Source: Lamellibrachia columna (Eukaryota; Annelida; Polychaeta; Sabellida; Siboglinidae). Taken from it: a stretch of DNA of 64,000 nucleotides. A program made the translations under genes and the position numbers. Where the stretch lies: assembly GCA_963662155.1 (NCBI GenBank), contig OY759263.1, positions 28,676,023 through 28,740,022 of the forward strand, read 5' to 3'. Positions 37,260-50,769 of this stretch are shown piece after piece. The notes beneath the pieces were generated by a model. The model ran no database searches. It had not been told where the DNA came from and saw only the letters and a list, made by a program, of their open reading frames with translations. Numbering within the stretch: the first letter of the stretch is position 1; each line of letters starts with the position of its first letter.

Positions 37260-38590
37260 GTGTGTATCCCTAGAATGACGCCAAGCGATTAGAAGTAATT
37301 AATTCTCTGACTGACCATTCAACCCTTGAATGTATGAATTCTTTAAGCATTTATTCGATTCGTTCACTTTACCCAAAGACGAGAATTGACCAAGTCTACA
37401 AGATGAACGGCCAAGCAGAATAGCCCCGCTGTATTTGATGTCAGAGAAGAAGTTGTACGTCTACCCCATTAAGTGCATGCCGTTGGAATATTGGTTCTAG
37501 TACAGTTTGTCAAACCGTCTACTCAGTCTACATATTCTAGGTATGTTTTCCATTGCCGGAAAATTGCGATAATTACTTTGAGAGATTAATAAACAAAGTT
37601 AATACTCAACGCAATCCAAGACTAACGAAATTATAATCCTGACCGGCTTCTACTGAGTATACGAAATGGAAAAACACTGCGGATTAAATGAAAAAATGCA
37701 GACACACTCTGCTGGATTCTGATTACATGAATAAAGGTGTTACTCTTCCTGCTAAATTAGCAACGATTCAACAATAAGTCCAACCGACATTTATTGTACA
37801 TGGTGGGGGGGCATTTCTTAACTAACGCATGCCTCCTTCCTTTATTCTTCACATTTATCTCTCAACATGTGTGTCGTTTTTTATTTAATATATGTCGTGT
37901 TGGGATTTGCTGCATAGAATATTTTATTCAGTCTAGTCGCTGATCGTGTCAACTTCGTAGGGAACGATAAAGAGGGATTTTCTTGACTACTGCTGTTTGG
38001 GCAAGATTAATATGTCTGATAGGTGTTACGCAACACTCATGTAAGCGAACTGCGAAGGTTATGCATATATTGAACGAACAAACCATACCGACAAACAGAC
38101 GCTGCATATCATGCATACATGAACACCATCTAACTTCATTACCATGTCAAGCAGACCACTTTTTGTCAAGGTATTTGTCGGTTGTTTGTCGCACCGTGAC
38201 ATTGATTAATTTGCGAGAATTTGTCACGCGTGTCCTACGGGGATTTTATGCCAGGTGCGACTGCGTCCCTCGAAGTACACTGAAACCTCATTTCAAAACT
38301 TATGTTGCTATCTAGACGTTGTATATTTCCTATGAGTGTCAACTTGCATAACACAGTTGTATTTGCAATTAATAAAACGTTTCTCTACACATATTACAGT
38401 TTGTATTTACTTTTAAAAGCCTCAAATATGTGTACATCATGTGAATGTTTTTAGCTGTGTCGCTAACATAGTTTTGTTATTAAGGCTGTATATGATGTGA
38501 TGTCTTGCATTCAGGCGACGCCTACTGTTCTGTTATTGTAGATAGTTGTCCTTCTTATTGATTCAATGCTGGGAAATACTCAAATCAGGT
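37260..38590. other. Stretch without a recognised gene
   Basis: AT-rich. The open frame at 37,983-38,315 has no recognisable domain. Confidence 0.35.
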
Positions 38591-38597
38591 ACGCACT

Positions 38598-39944
38598 AGG
38601 TGCGTAGCTAGGTATAGATTCATGCGGAAGCACAAATCTCAGTGTGAGTGTGGGGTCCATTTTTAAAAGCAAACTGTGACCATTTGTAATCTTGTGCATT
38701 TTGAAGTCAAAATAAAACTTTCATAAAAAAGGAATGCTCCTCCGACCATGGAGAAAAACGTGACCCTCCCCCCCCCCCGTTCGACTCCCATCCCGCAAAA
38801 GGTGGATGTGAACCTTCAGTGTATCATATATGTATTTCCTGCAGCAAGTGAATCACGACCGGCATATGCTGACCCCTTCCAATATTGGCTGGATATGTCA
38901 GTTATATCAGCGGCCACATTCTCGCGGACGGGGCCCCTGCCTGCCATAAATGCGCGGCTTGCTCGCCTCAATCTCAAATTTTTCCCTAGCCCTAGAGTGC
39001 TGTCAAGGGATGCTTCTTGGTCGGCCCTCTCCTGCTGTAGCTGGGCGATTGAAGTGGTTGCGTCTTTGGCAGTGGTTACACTGTTTGGACTGTAGGAATA
39101 TGGTCAATGGTCAGTAGTGTTGTGTTGAAGTCAACATTTTTGATGGACAACAAATAGCGTCTGGCTTTGCCGTCCCATCTTCTTCCAAATATTCTATGAC
39201 AGTGACTACAGCAGTGAATGCAGAATTGAATGTATACGTATCGTTCGCACGACTGGACTATCTTGTCTCACAGAGCGATTGCAGATCAGTTCTGTTGTTC
39301 ATTCAAGCGTGTGCATCGTCGTCTAAGTGGAGCGCAGCCTGAAGGACTCGCAACCTCTTTGCTGAGTAGGTGAAGGAGAAGGCGATCTTCCGGACTGTGT
39401 CCATCATACTTCTAACTAGTGGCTATTTGCTGCCATGCACAAAAGTAAAGTAAACGTTGTATCCTTTGCAGTGAGTGTGCCGGGTAGGCCCTACTAGCGG
39501 TCTCATTCGTGCATGTATTCCATGATGGAAGCTAGCTAGATTAGGGATGGATCATTGAATATTTGTAATATGTATTTGCCGTATTGATGTGGAAGCACGT
39601 GCGTACGTGTGTACGGCTATCTACGCGCCTGCATACAAACTATGGAACACAGTGTGTACGTATCGTTCTGAAAGCTAGACGCCGAGAATAATTGTCTTTA
39701 CTATTGTCTCTCAAACTGATTTGCAAGCTAACCTACATGACAATGATGGAAATTCATTAAAATGATGGAAATTCATTAAAATGATGGAAATTCATTAAAA
39801 TGATGGAAATTCATTGAAATGCACTGACAAGAAGAATCCATTTGCGGTTTTTTAGGGAGAATGGGAAAACAAACCAGAACGACGGGGGGGGGGGACAAAT
39901 GATAGTCACCTAATGGACACCCTTGGATCCGCCCATGACTGTAT
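38598..39944 (-). mobile_element. hAT-family element with transposase fossil (ZMYM/52-kDa-repressor-like type)
   Basis: On the minus strand, sequence at 39,480-39,310 reads SMMDTVRKIAFSF and YSAKRLRVLQAAL, followed after frame breaks by LCETR and AVVTVIEYLEEDG. The frame at 39,082-38,823 continues with TTAKDATTSIAQL, ERADQEA and ISSQYWK. Order and spacing match hAT transposases of the class found in ZMYM-like genes, up to the SQYW block before the dimerisation domain. Ends resembling hAT termini are present: ATGGGCGGATCCA on the minus strand at about 39,930-39,944, and GGTGCGTAGCTAGG on the plus strand at about 38,600. No matching target duplication was found. Stops and frameshifts make it inactive. 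Confidence 0.65.
39744..39819. repeat. 19-bp tandem repeat, 4 copies
   Basis: The unit is ATGATGGAAATTCATTAAA. Each copy contains an imperfect palindrome (AATGATGGAAATTCATT). It lies inside the hAT element boundaries. Confidence 0.93.
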
Positions 39945-39949
39945 GTGCT

Positions 39950-41005
39950 ACACGTTCGTATCGTTTTGATACACAAAACCTGAGCGACGTCATTGACAAC
40001 ATCGCGCGTGCGCCCTTACACAGAAACGCTCGTGCACTGATGGAATGATTTATAACTCGTAACACAGCGTCATCGCAGACTGTAAAAACCACATAATACC
40101 CGTCTATTTAAAAGCCCGTGTTAACGCCGTTTATTACACAAGATACTCCTAGCTTTTGGTGTTAAATCGATAATGCTGCCTGAATAACAACGAGACAAGT
40201 AGGTGTTTTGGGGCGTGCGAACATCATTTGCCAATGACACATCACAATGGGTAATATCGGCGATTCTCCAACGCACATAAACGAACGAGTGTCACGTTTT
40301 TGCCCCTCTGACGCATAATCGACTGTCCGAAGTGTTGCCACTGATTACGTCAGTGTGTGATTTTCGACACGTTGCCCTCCCACGTGAAGCACACTGTACC
40401 GGATTTGAGCCTCCGTTTACTTCTCATTTCTGCCAGACCGGAGACAATATATATTTCGCTTCAGAGAGGGCTACGTTGATGAGAGCAGTCTTTGTACTGT
40501 ATGGATTGTACTACTCACATAATAGTCTTCTTACGTCATGTGTACTACTAACCGAGTTATCCGACTTTGTACGGGACAAAAAAGCAACCACTGCAAGAAT
40601 ATATGACTCCTTGCACTACCCAGTCACGTTTTAGAAACGGCAACTTCATTCATTTTGGTTTATTTTATGTACGAAACATCGCCATGGGCTCCGGGAACAC
40701 CTTTAGAATGTTAGCCCCACATATGCAAAACTGAAGGAGATATGTGGAAACATGCATTCAGACAGACAGACAGAGTCACAAACTACTTCATAATATGGGT
40801 GCAGAAACGCTCAATTCCAATGCGTTAAATTGTAGAATAATAAATGTTAGTTAAATGCCATTCCTTTATCCACTCTTTCATATGATTATATCCAGTGTAA
40901 ATAACCTTTCTGCGTCGACATTATTCCATTTAGCGTATTAGACACTACCCCAGGTGCCTCTGATAATATTTGCACAATCCATTGTACGTAAAATCGTTCT
41001 CACTA
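39950..41005. other. Stretch without a recognised gene
   Basis: The open frame at 40,332-40,634 has no domain and no splice support. Confidence 0.35.
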
Positions 41006-41007
41006 AA

Positions 41008-41148
41008 TAAGACAGCTAAATAACATTTGTCAGTCGCCTAGCTAAGACAGCCAAACAACATTGGTCCGTCGCCTAGCTAAGACAGCTAAACAACATTTGT
41101 CAGTCGCCTAACTAAGACAGCTACACAACATTTGTCCGCCGCCTAGCA
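41008..41148. repeat. 35-bp tandem repeat, 4 copies
   Basis: The unit contains AAGACAGCTAAACAACATTT and GTCGCCTA, with a few substitutions per copy. Confidence 0.9.
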
Positions 41149-41149
41149 A

Positions 41150-42245
41150 CTCGTATAATCTCACAATGACGTCATATCTGTCTTTATGGAGCCAGGTGAG
41201 ATGTATGTACATTCGACGAGTCGTCCCGTCGGCGTTGTTAGGGCGTGTCTCCATGCTCGCCAGCTTTGTCTAAGCGGTGATTTACTGTATGGATTAACAT
41301 TTCATTGGCACCTTTCTTTTTAGTCAGATCATATCACCGTGATCTATGAATTTAACTGTAGATTCCAGGTAATCGAGACTAGCCATGCTTGACCAGCTTC
41401 CACGGATCAGTGACCAGGAGATAATAACACCACTGCACTAAAGACCGCTGTTAGGTCAGCCTGCATGCAGGTCACATGGCCACAACGTGTTGATCACACT
41501 AACGAAATGTTATAGTTTCCGATGTCGTTTTAGCTGTCAAAGTAACAAGTCGGTACCCATAAAGAAAACGTGACACTCAAGTGTTGACCGAACATACGAC
41601 ACAATGTTTCCTTGCGAGCAAGTGGATACAGGACCTAGTACCACCTAAGCGAATTATTTTACATCTTCCTATTTATGTACTCAAGGCAAATATCGATTAA
41701 ACGTTCGAGAATACTATGCCAAAGTATATGCACGGAGGTGTTGGCTTCTGGTGATGCAACTAGTTTTGGTGTCGGTTAGCGAGACAGGCGCGACTTAAGT
41801 CCCCCACTCATGCAATTACCAGTGTGTTTATCAGAGCACACCTCTAATGACAGTGTTTGCTTCGGGCCCATTAGACACCTGTCTATGCTGTCCTCATATA
41901 TGACCTGTGCCTGCGCGGTGGCTGTGGCTGAGGCAATGTTGGTTTTTTGTTGGCTTTTCGAGCACTTCCAGCTGATGGAGCAACTTGTCTATTACTTTAA
42001 AGATTGTTTGCTGGAATAACGCAACCTTCGTATTATCACAAATTAACTACATTGACCTTTTATCAGGGATCAAAAGTGACTTACGTATAAAAATTAGACA
42101 ACATGTCAAAGTCCAGTTGTATCTCGACGGAAGCCGGCATCGATTACAAGGCACATTGACCTCATACATTTCATTACAATGATTAGAAAAGCATAATCCC
42201 AGTGTACAGACTCGAACAACATATACAATTATAATAATTGGCTCG
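41150..42245. other. Stretch without a recognised gene
   Basis: No supported exon. The two short plus-strand frames at 41,810-42,182 overlap and show no domain. Confidence 0.35.
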
Positions 42246-42246
42246 T

Positions 42247-42515
42247 CAAATTACCGATTAAGAATAACACAATTACCGATTAAGAATAACACAATTACCG
42301 ATTAAGAATAACACAATTACCGATTAAGAATAACACAATTACCGATTAAGAATAACACAATTACCGATTAAGAATAACACAATTACCGATAAAGAATAAC
42401 ACAATTACCGATTAAGAATAACACAATTACCGATTAAGAATAACACAATTACCGATTAAGAATAACACAATTACCGATTAAGAATAACACAATTACCGAT
42501 TAAGAATAACACAAT
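42247..42515. repeat. 22-bp tandem repeat, about 12 copies
   Basis: The unit is ATTACCGATTAAGAATAACAC plus one base, and nearly every copy is identical (one has AAAG for TAAG). Confidence 0.96.
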
Positions 42516-42519
42516 GCCC

Positions 42520-43830
42520 GTATGACACGATCCTAACTTTGCATAGTGGAAACACAACTTTCTAACAATCCCGACTTACAATGTTTATTCCGCTTTTTAT
42601 GCTAAAAAAAGTTTACTTGTTGCAGTCCTTTCGCAGTGGTGTTAGCTCTTAGCATAACACAAAGTAGTTATTGCGTTGGTGGTGTTACGTGTGCATAACA
42701 TTAAGTTGTGTGTCCATGTTTCTATGCACCTGGTGTGCGTCACACAATAATGGCCTTTAATGCACAACATACGGTGAACAATTGCCCCGTTTATCGGATT
42801 AATGTTGTCGCTTGCAATAATACACATCATAAATATCACTACAGGATGAAGGTATTTTGCATATTTGTTCTTGTTATATGCAGTGACATAAATTGCATAA
42901 GCCAAGTAAACAACTACGATACGTCCAAGAGTTTATTAATGTTATTATCACCGTCTCACTTCCCCCTCTGTGTTAGTTAATGTTGAAGAGATTGCTTCTC
43001 CCCTGTAGGAGAGACCGGGTCTAGTTGTTAGAATTTTCAGTTAAAGTCGCTTTTTGTGAAAAGTATGTTAGATGCATTATTTATGTCAACGTATACATTA
43101 AGATTATTAATCGTGGTAATAAGTTCTAGCATACCATTGATATTCCATATTATAGTTAGGTAGATATGTGAAGTTTCCCAGGAGCGGTCGACAGTAACAA
43201 TTAGCCCCGTAAGCGGGACAAGTTGTTATAGCATACGGGGCACGTTGTTATAGCAAAGAACGTGCGGTTCGCAAAGCAAGTGTCACTCGTAGATGTCACT
43301 GTTATTACATTAATTGGATTATACATACTTATATAACTCATACACACTGTGCATAACAATGTAGGTGTTCACAGCTTCATGTATTAAGCTTTTAATTTTT
43401 TTACCAAAGGGGGCTCATTCCCCGGATTCTTATATAACAAACAATGAATGGAAATATGTAATGCGGCTTCTACTTATTGATTGAATGTTACACGCGGTAC
43501 GCACTCAATATTTGCACACAAAAAATGCAATATTTATTAATTGCTCAAATAGGGCTATGCCATAAAAAATTTACAAGATTTAACAAGATTGCCTTCCAAG
43601 ACAAAACACTTAGATGGCAAGTGGACAAGGAAGCCATTGGCTTATCAAAAGTCCAATCATTTCTCATCTATGTGTAACCCGCCCTTCTGAGATACTTGTT
43701 AATTTTGTTTGACGCTGCTAGGATTAACAGCAAGCCTACTGATTATAAACCAGTACGATAGGCTTCACAAGTGAAATAAAGCGTTCACACGTCGTGGTTA
43801 AATAAGTTTTGTTCTTTCAATTATTGGTAG
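42520..43830. other. Stretch without a recognised gene
   Basis: A possible small signal-peptide-like frame starts at 42,846 (MKVFCIFVLVICS) but has no supporting splice or downstream coding sequence. Confidence 0.35.
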
Positions 43831-43833
43831 GAC

Positions 43834-44060
43834 ACAACTCGCTGGCTGGGCCATCGGTGCGAGCCGCCCGAGCGTTGTTACAGTTGTAACAACTCGCTGG
43901 CTGAGCCATCGGTGCGAGCCGCCCGAGCGTTGTTACAGTTGTAACAACTCGCAGGCTGAGCCATCGGTGCGAGCCGCCCGAGCGTTGTTACAGTTGTAAC
44001 AACTCGCTGGCTGAGCCATCGGTGCGAGCCGCCCGAGCGTTGTTACAGTTGTAACAACTT
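43834..44060. repeat. 55-bp minisatellite, 4 copies, each with a 20-bp palindrome
   Basis: Copies start at 43,834, 43,889, 43,944 and 43,999. Each junction contains GTTGTTACA-GT-TGTAACAAC, a perfect 9-bp stem around two bases. A second hairpin, TGGCTGAGCCA, lies in the unit. Confidence 0.93.
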
Positions 44061-44064
44061 GCTC

Positions 44065-45345
44065 CAAACACAATTTTTTTGTAGTTGAAAGCACGTGGAC
44101 GTAACAAACAAATCCTTTTTTGTTCAATTGAACTTCTACTTGGAATAACTCCTGACTGTTTCAAGTTTCATTCACGAAACGTAAAAAGTGAATGCCTGAA
44201 AAGAAAATGTGTGGGCATACCCAAAACAGCTTTAGGTGGTTAAAAAGTCATGTTTGTCCACACCTCGTTAATTCCGTCTTCTTCGTGTATGCTGGTGGAG
44301 TTCCAACAAACTACTGTCGATGGTATCTCAATATATGTGCTATGTTTTCGTAAACCGACTCTGTAACAACTTGCCCCTGCATACAACTATCCCCGGTTTC
44401 CCCTACGTTTTAGTGCGGTGGAAAGATTTGTTTGTTGAATGTGTCAGAATAACCCATACCAGTGACGTTTCCTCACTGGAACACTTTCTTTAAAATGATC
44501 AGTTACCTATATGGTGTTTTGTTTATATTTACTGGAGTGTGAACAAATAAAAGGAGGTGAACATAACCTTTTTTCGTTTACAAAATCTAAGTTGTATCAG
44601 TTCCTAAACCTGTGATCGACTCACTGATTGCCTAAACCTTCTTCCTCTTCATTATAAGGGCATAATCCCACGCTGGGTATTGACGCATTGTTCACTGTAT
44701 GAACGACACACTGGTTGCTAGTCCTTAAACCTGTGTAAACGACAAACTGGTTGCTATTGCTTAGACCTTAGAACTTCAACAACGGCCTTCGTCTTGAGAT
44801 ATGAATAAGTATTATGCTTCCAACTGATTCTGGCGAAAGCATTTTGGTGGGTTTCATAAAATCTTGTCATTAAAGCGCTATGAAAATAGTTGTCCTGCTA
44901 GTGTTTGGCATATGTATAGTGTGGCATATATATTCAGCCACATTAACGAAAAACGGGCCACATTTATATATAAGTCCTATGCACCAAGTTGTTATTTATA
45001 CAGCATTTTATAGTAAATTATTAGGTTTCCTCTATACACTAGCATTTAAATATTTATACACCATTGTTTATGCATAACAAGAACTGGATTGCTATTGATT
45101 AAAGTAAGTACTCTAAAAAGATCCCAAACTGTAGCTATTTTACCTTTCTCTGCGTGTTATATGTGCACTTGCATACATATAGTCGAAAACACAAAGATGC
45201 ATATGTCCACCTTGGCTGCAAGATGCCAGCCCCAAACGTTTACTTTCGACAGAGATTTGCAGAAGCCATGATTAGCCATCAACCCAGTTGGTACAGTGTA
45301 TTATGTGCTCTGTGATGTTCTCCCTTCGATACACACATGCCTGAA
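44065..45345. other. Stretch without a recognised gene
   Basis: The plus frame at 44,880-45,077 begins with a hydrophobic stretch (MKIVVLLVFGICIVW) like a signal anchor, but is AT-rich and lacks other support. Confidence 0.35.
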
Positions 45346-45460
45346 CCTGATCCCTCCCTCCCTCCTTCCCTCCCTCCCTCCCTCCCTCCCTCCCTCCCTC
45401 CCTCCCTCCCTCCCCCTCCCTCCCTCCCTCCCTCCCTCTTCCCTCCCTCCCTCCCTCCCT

Positions 45461-45517
<57 letters not shown>

Positions 45518-45624
45518 CATGCCTGCCTGCCTGCCTTCCTGCCTTCCTGCCTTCCTGCCTGCCTCCCTGCCTCCCTGCCTCCCTCCCTCCCTCCCTCCCT
45601 CCCTCCCTCCCTCCCTCTCTCTCT
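45346..45624. repeat. (CCCT)n and (CCTG)n compound microsatellite
   Basis: About 28 CCCT-type tetramers, about 20 CCTG tetramers, and then CCCT again. Pro/Leu/Ser and Cys/Leu/Pro frames here are repeat products. Confidence 0.96.
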
Positions 45625-45629
45625 TAGTT

Positions 45630-47790
45630 ACTCCAGCCCTTCTGGAAACGGATATGATATATCAACTGTTAAATGAACACTTAATTTAGAGTTAATTGGG
45701 AATTAGTCAATTAAATTAAATTAAATTAACCCCTTTTGGTAAACTTGATTAATTAAATTAAATTAAACTAGCCTTTCTGGTAAAGTTAGATATTTAAATT
45801 AATTAAATTGCGTAATTTAATTATAAAATTACAAGTAAAATTAACCCATGCCTACTTTGATGCACAGTTAAATAAATATAAATGCTTCGGATCATCAGGG
45901 GTCGAAATCTGCATTTTTCCAGATTTCATGAAAATATTGGTGTTATATTATTTTGAGCAATATCTTGATTAATGTGTTCCGTTTGGTCGCGTTGCTGGTC
46001 CGGTTCTGTGACCTCAGACGTTCGTGTTTGTGGCTAGCTCCGCTTCATCATGTGCCCCGTGACCTTAGTGCAGCCACGCGTGACGAATGTGGACATAACC
46101 ATTTCACTGACGTCGCAAGCAGTAAAGGACAAAACCAGCCACAATCGCCGCCTTGCCTACCGTGTCCAAGTCAACATTAACAGTAAATATACGAGGCAAA
46201 TGTCTTGACACAAATGAATTGGACTTCGATCGCTTTGAAGTGAAATAACGCTTGGTGGTAAATAACAGTAGCGTTGATGCTAACATACAAGACGTATTTA
46301 CAAAGCATTGGCATGGAATATTCGTGGGAATCATGGGATATTTGCATAGTGTGTTTGCGTTTTCGTGCAGCATACAAGGATCACTACAAATTGAAGTACA
46401 TCATCACATAAAACGTATTTGAGTGTCATAAATAATATATGTATTTGCTATGTAATAAATATGGGTGTGGGCCGTATCAAATGTAACTCCGTTTTATGAC
46501 GGGACATAGACATCTAGCTTTACTATATTAGGATTGTAAAGACACAAAAGGTACATTTCGGTGGATACCAGGCAAACATTACAGCCGTTGGTCACTATGT
46601 AATTTGTGAACACATGTCTGTTTTAGTGTTATTTGATGAATCATGTCCGGTTAGTCAGACTCTAAAATAGATGTTAGTGTTGGTTGTTTGCATACACTGG
46701 TTATTTGATGGATGAGCCTGCCTAATCGAACTAACACGGGGAAATGTTTTCATTCCGAAAGACTAGTTTGCCTAACACCAGTCAGAATCAACAACCAAAG
46801 CCACGACGTTCACGTGTAAATTGTGCCACATATATTACATGATATTATGTAATCAACAATAGAAGTGGGTACGTTGAAACGGATACGTGGGTCTATCCGT
46901 TACCATATCAGTTACACTGTGACCTGGGAAACAATTGTTGTTTGTGTCTCGCAAATGAATGTGTTTGATGAAGTGCGCATGTGTTTGCTGACCCATAGCG
47001 ATATTGTGGAAACACCCAAGAAAAAATAAGTGAACACGAAATCCAACCCGCCACTCTTTTCATTCTTCTTTTATAGCAGAAAAAAAATAGGTATGTTCAC
47101 TTAATCGACTGGGAGTGTTTGTGTGCAACCATTTCTTCATAACAAGTATTGCCACTGAATGTAACATGTTGAAATCTAACATATTTCCACTTTTCGGATT
47201 TCAATTAATTTTAAATTCACCAGACAGTGATTTGTACTTTGTTCAGAATCATAAGTCAACTATTAACATAACACAGTCCCAACATAAAATGTTTTGTGCA
47301 GATAATTCAACACAACTCGCTGGACAAGGATATCCTGTGTATTTGACGAACGTGATAAATTCCGATTATGGCTGTAAGATGTATTTGGCCACTTAATTTA
47401 ATGGGCTTCTGTGTTACCGTAATTTGTTTGACCCCGTCACCAGTCGTAGAACTGAGCTGTTCGGTTGCCTAACAGAGCAGTTAGGCGCACAAACACGAAC
47501 ACGTGCTTAAATGCAAATCAGGTGCAACATTGACACAGCAAGCTAGCAAATACAGACAATTTGTCATCGCATGCACAACCAATGTGTGGTTATGCTAATC
47601 TAACAGTTTTGTTTACATACGTGTTTATACAGATGTCTGTTGCAAATGCTTTTCGCGCAGCTGTTGCTCATATTCTCATAGCACATATTAAGTGTATTAA
47701 AATTACCAAATACGTTGCCGGTGTTTAGTTTGGGTTTTTGATTATCTCCTCGTGTGGATGCGAAATTCAGCATATCTCACTTGTGGTAGT
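45630..47790. other. Stretch without a recognised gene
   Basis: AT-rich TTAAAT-type repeats occupy 45,690-45,820. The plus frame 47,115-47,396 (93 codons) was examined and shows no known family. Confidence 0.35.
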
Positions 47791-47793
47791 GGT

Positions 47794-47977
<184 letters not shown>

Positions 47978-47979
47978 GA

Positions 47980-50055
47980 TACATTTGTCACGAAATACAA
48001 ATAACATCACATAGGCGGCAGTCGTTCTCTTCGTCTGTATGCATGGGAAATGGATGTGTACGTTCACTTGAATCGAGTGGCGAGTGGCATGTTAGCATTG
48101 CTAATTATCCAATCCCGTCGACGAAATGGGATCATCAGAATGATCACGAAGAAGTTACTACACTGACCAACGAGACAACGTGAAACAATGAGTCGCTATA
48201 TGTTACAAGTTACAAACATCTGTCGTCTGATCGTAATGCACGTTGGCCCTGACCACTGGTCGCACATATGTCAATACTAATGCGAGAAGGCGTGGAATGT
48301 GTTTGTGTGGCGTGGCGTGTTTACTGCAAGGACAACGGAAATGCTTGATTTAATTCAGACAATGGGACTGTTTGATTTAATTCTGAATGAGTGTCAAAGG
48401 CATCAACAACACACGCTGATAATATACATTTGGTGCGTGGATTCGGAGAGCATGTTGGTCGCAAGACATTGATAAATTTTGAAAATGTCGAACAAATTGT
48501 CCGTTTCTAGAGTGATTAATGGGGCTATGTTGTAGCAGTCATCAGGGTACATGGCTCTGGGGTTGTGTACTAACCTATAATCAACAAAATACCCTAAAAC
48601 ATTGCATGCGCAGTACACAATAATAAACACAAACACGCATTTGTATTTCTTGTCGACAGTTTTAGAAATTTATTTACCAAGCATCTCCGTTTTCTAACGA
48701 GGCGATGTGTAAGACAAAACACAACAAATCATATCATCATCACACAATATTGCCGTTATTGTATATGGTTTCATTCCTATAGTATCTAGGAGAGTCCGTC
48801 TGTTAACGCGGCCGTCAATTAAGCACAGGTCATATTGCGCAATTCACCACACTAAAACTACTCACCGTGTTTACGTGACAAAAATATAGGCCCTAACATG
48901 CAGTACAGCTTTGTCTAAGCATGTTTATATAACAAACATATGAACACTGATGGGTACCACATACATTGAAAATGCCGGGACTCGCTAGTAATGGTCTGCA
49001 ATGAATACACAGGCCGTACAGCAACACAATAACTTCTTTTGCAACGACCTTGCATAACAAAATAAGGGAAAAGGATATGTATGTCAACATTGTACGGTTG
49101 CGTCTCTTTAGAGTCGCACGTTTTTGTTCTATTTCTAAGTGTATTGTATACGCTTACTCTATCGAAATAGCCAAGTTTGTTGGATGTGTACGGTACATAT
49201 TTCTAGCCCACCCATGTAAGTGCACATTTCGATTGAACAACACAGAACACACAGCGGAGACGACACTGAAATGCATTAATTTTGCCACACATCGTGTCCT
49301 TGGTATGGCAGCAAGATCCACATTTCAGACAGTCGGCTGTTTCTTCGTGGATGATAATAGTGACAACCAAACACTAGACTTGAAATACATTCGACATGCC
49401 AACAGTTTAGCTGGAGACTATAAACTAAACGTGAAAACATGATTATTCGCATATTTCTTCCTACGTGGGGTCGGAGAAGGTCTGCTATAAATGGGCGTAT
49501 GCGAGTTAGTTTTGTTGTCTTGCTGAAAGAAAACGGAATGATAAAGAATGACAAATACTGTATCACCCTGTCTGGTTCCATTTCATACCACGTACCTCCG
49601 TTTTACAAATGCAGTTACTGCTACCTCTGCTGTGTCAAAGCCGTTAGTGTCATGTCCCTTCTGTCTATGGACATGTGATAAAACGCATGATTTATGGGTA
49701 CAACTTCAAAACATGTCACATATTTGCGTTATAATTTACTGAGTTGTTGATGCTAAAAAATGAATGAGGCGTTTTCTCTGCAGTAGCCGAAGCTGTCGTT
49801 TTCTTCTTCTTGGGCCCCTCCCTGTGGGTGGTCCGCTTAGCCAGGTAGCTTGGATGACGTCAATTGCAAAGAAATCTACAGGCGTACGTTTGAATCAAAT
49901 TATAAAGATATGTAGTTTTTTCTTTATTGCGAAAGCAGCACAAATAAAAACATGTGTAATATTCGTCGTCTCTGCGGTTGTGTGGTCCACGATACACCGG
50001 GTTATACTTAAAATGTCGTCAAGCCGTCTTCTGCAGGGCGCCGATACAATATTTA
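47980..50055. other. Stretch without a recognised gene
   Basis: A 130-codon plus frame (49,050-49,442) and a minus frame at 48,403-48,636 were examined. Both lack recognisable domains. The latter has an AG acceptor-like site before a plausible C-terminal peptide, but nothing upstream. Confidence 0.35.
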
Positions 50056-50057
50056 TA

Positions 50058-50205
50058 CAGTGAATTCCGCTTAACAGAATCACGTATAACAGAATCAGCC
50101 GCTTAGTGGAATCAAAAGTATTGGCTGTGACGGAATCATTGCCTATTTCCGCTGTATAGAATTGTGCCGCTTAATAGAATCAACCGCTTAACATATTATT
50201 CAAAT
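50058..50205 (+). mobile_element. pogo/Tigger-like transposon end
   Basis: A TA dinucleotide is followed by CAGTGAATTCCGCTTAACAG. The core CCGCTTAACAGAATCA then recurs about six times in degenerate form to 50,205. This fits the subterminal transposase-binding repeats of pogo/Tigger elements. The opposite end was not found. Confidence 0.4.
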
Positions 50206-50379
50206 TGCTCTGGCCAGATATGGTGTTTTACCAATCGTTACGTTTCCGCGGTTGCACCAGGACATAAAAACATAAGACTGAACAAATGTTATGACAAAAT
50301 AACTTACGACCTACCTGTGAACCACGCGATCATCAACTATTGACGTAGCGCCACCTAGATGACGTAACCTAGATCAAAC

Positions 50380-50762
50380 GATGCCGGTAATATTGACGAT
50401 GATGTTGCCGAAGACAGCGATGATGCCGGAGACGACTATGCTGATGCCGAAGATGACGATGATGATGCTGAAGACGACGATGGTGTCGAAGACGACAATG
50501 ATGATGCTTTAGCATCATCATTGTCGACTTCGATGATGATGATGCCGAAGACACCGATGATGATGCCAAAGATGACGATGATGTCGACGACGACTACGAT
50601 GACGCTGAAGATGACGATGATGATGCCAAAGATGACGATGATGTCGAAGACGACTATGATGATGCTGAAGATGACGATGATAATGCCAAATATGACGATG
50701 ATGTCGAAGACGACTATGATGATGCCGAAGATGATGATGATGATGCCGAAGACGACGTTGAT
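50380..50762. repeat. GAT/GAC/GAA triplet-rich tract with an internal hairpin
   Basis: Imperfect GATGATGCCGAAGACGAC-like units give an Asp/Glu frame in the left half and Met/Lys/Thr frames elsewhere. A perfect 15-bp stem with a 2-bp loop sits at 50,494-50,525 in the middle. Confidence 0.85.
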
Positions 50763-50769
50763 AGCCGCA

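Noticed and set aside
37006..37292. Pro/Leu/Ser- and Gly/Glu-rich frames
   Set aside because: Simple translations of the CCCCTCT repeat.
44880..45077. Small frame with a signal-anchor-like start
   Set aside because: AT-rich and hydrophobic throughout; no splice sites, family or neighbouring exons.
48403..48636. 77-codon minus frame with plausible peptide composition
   Set aside because: Only one acceptor-like site and no partner exon; family unknown.
49050..49442. 130-codon plus-strand frame
   Set aside because: No recognisable domain, an overlapping open minus frame, and no promoter or splice evidence; kept only as a note.
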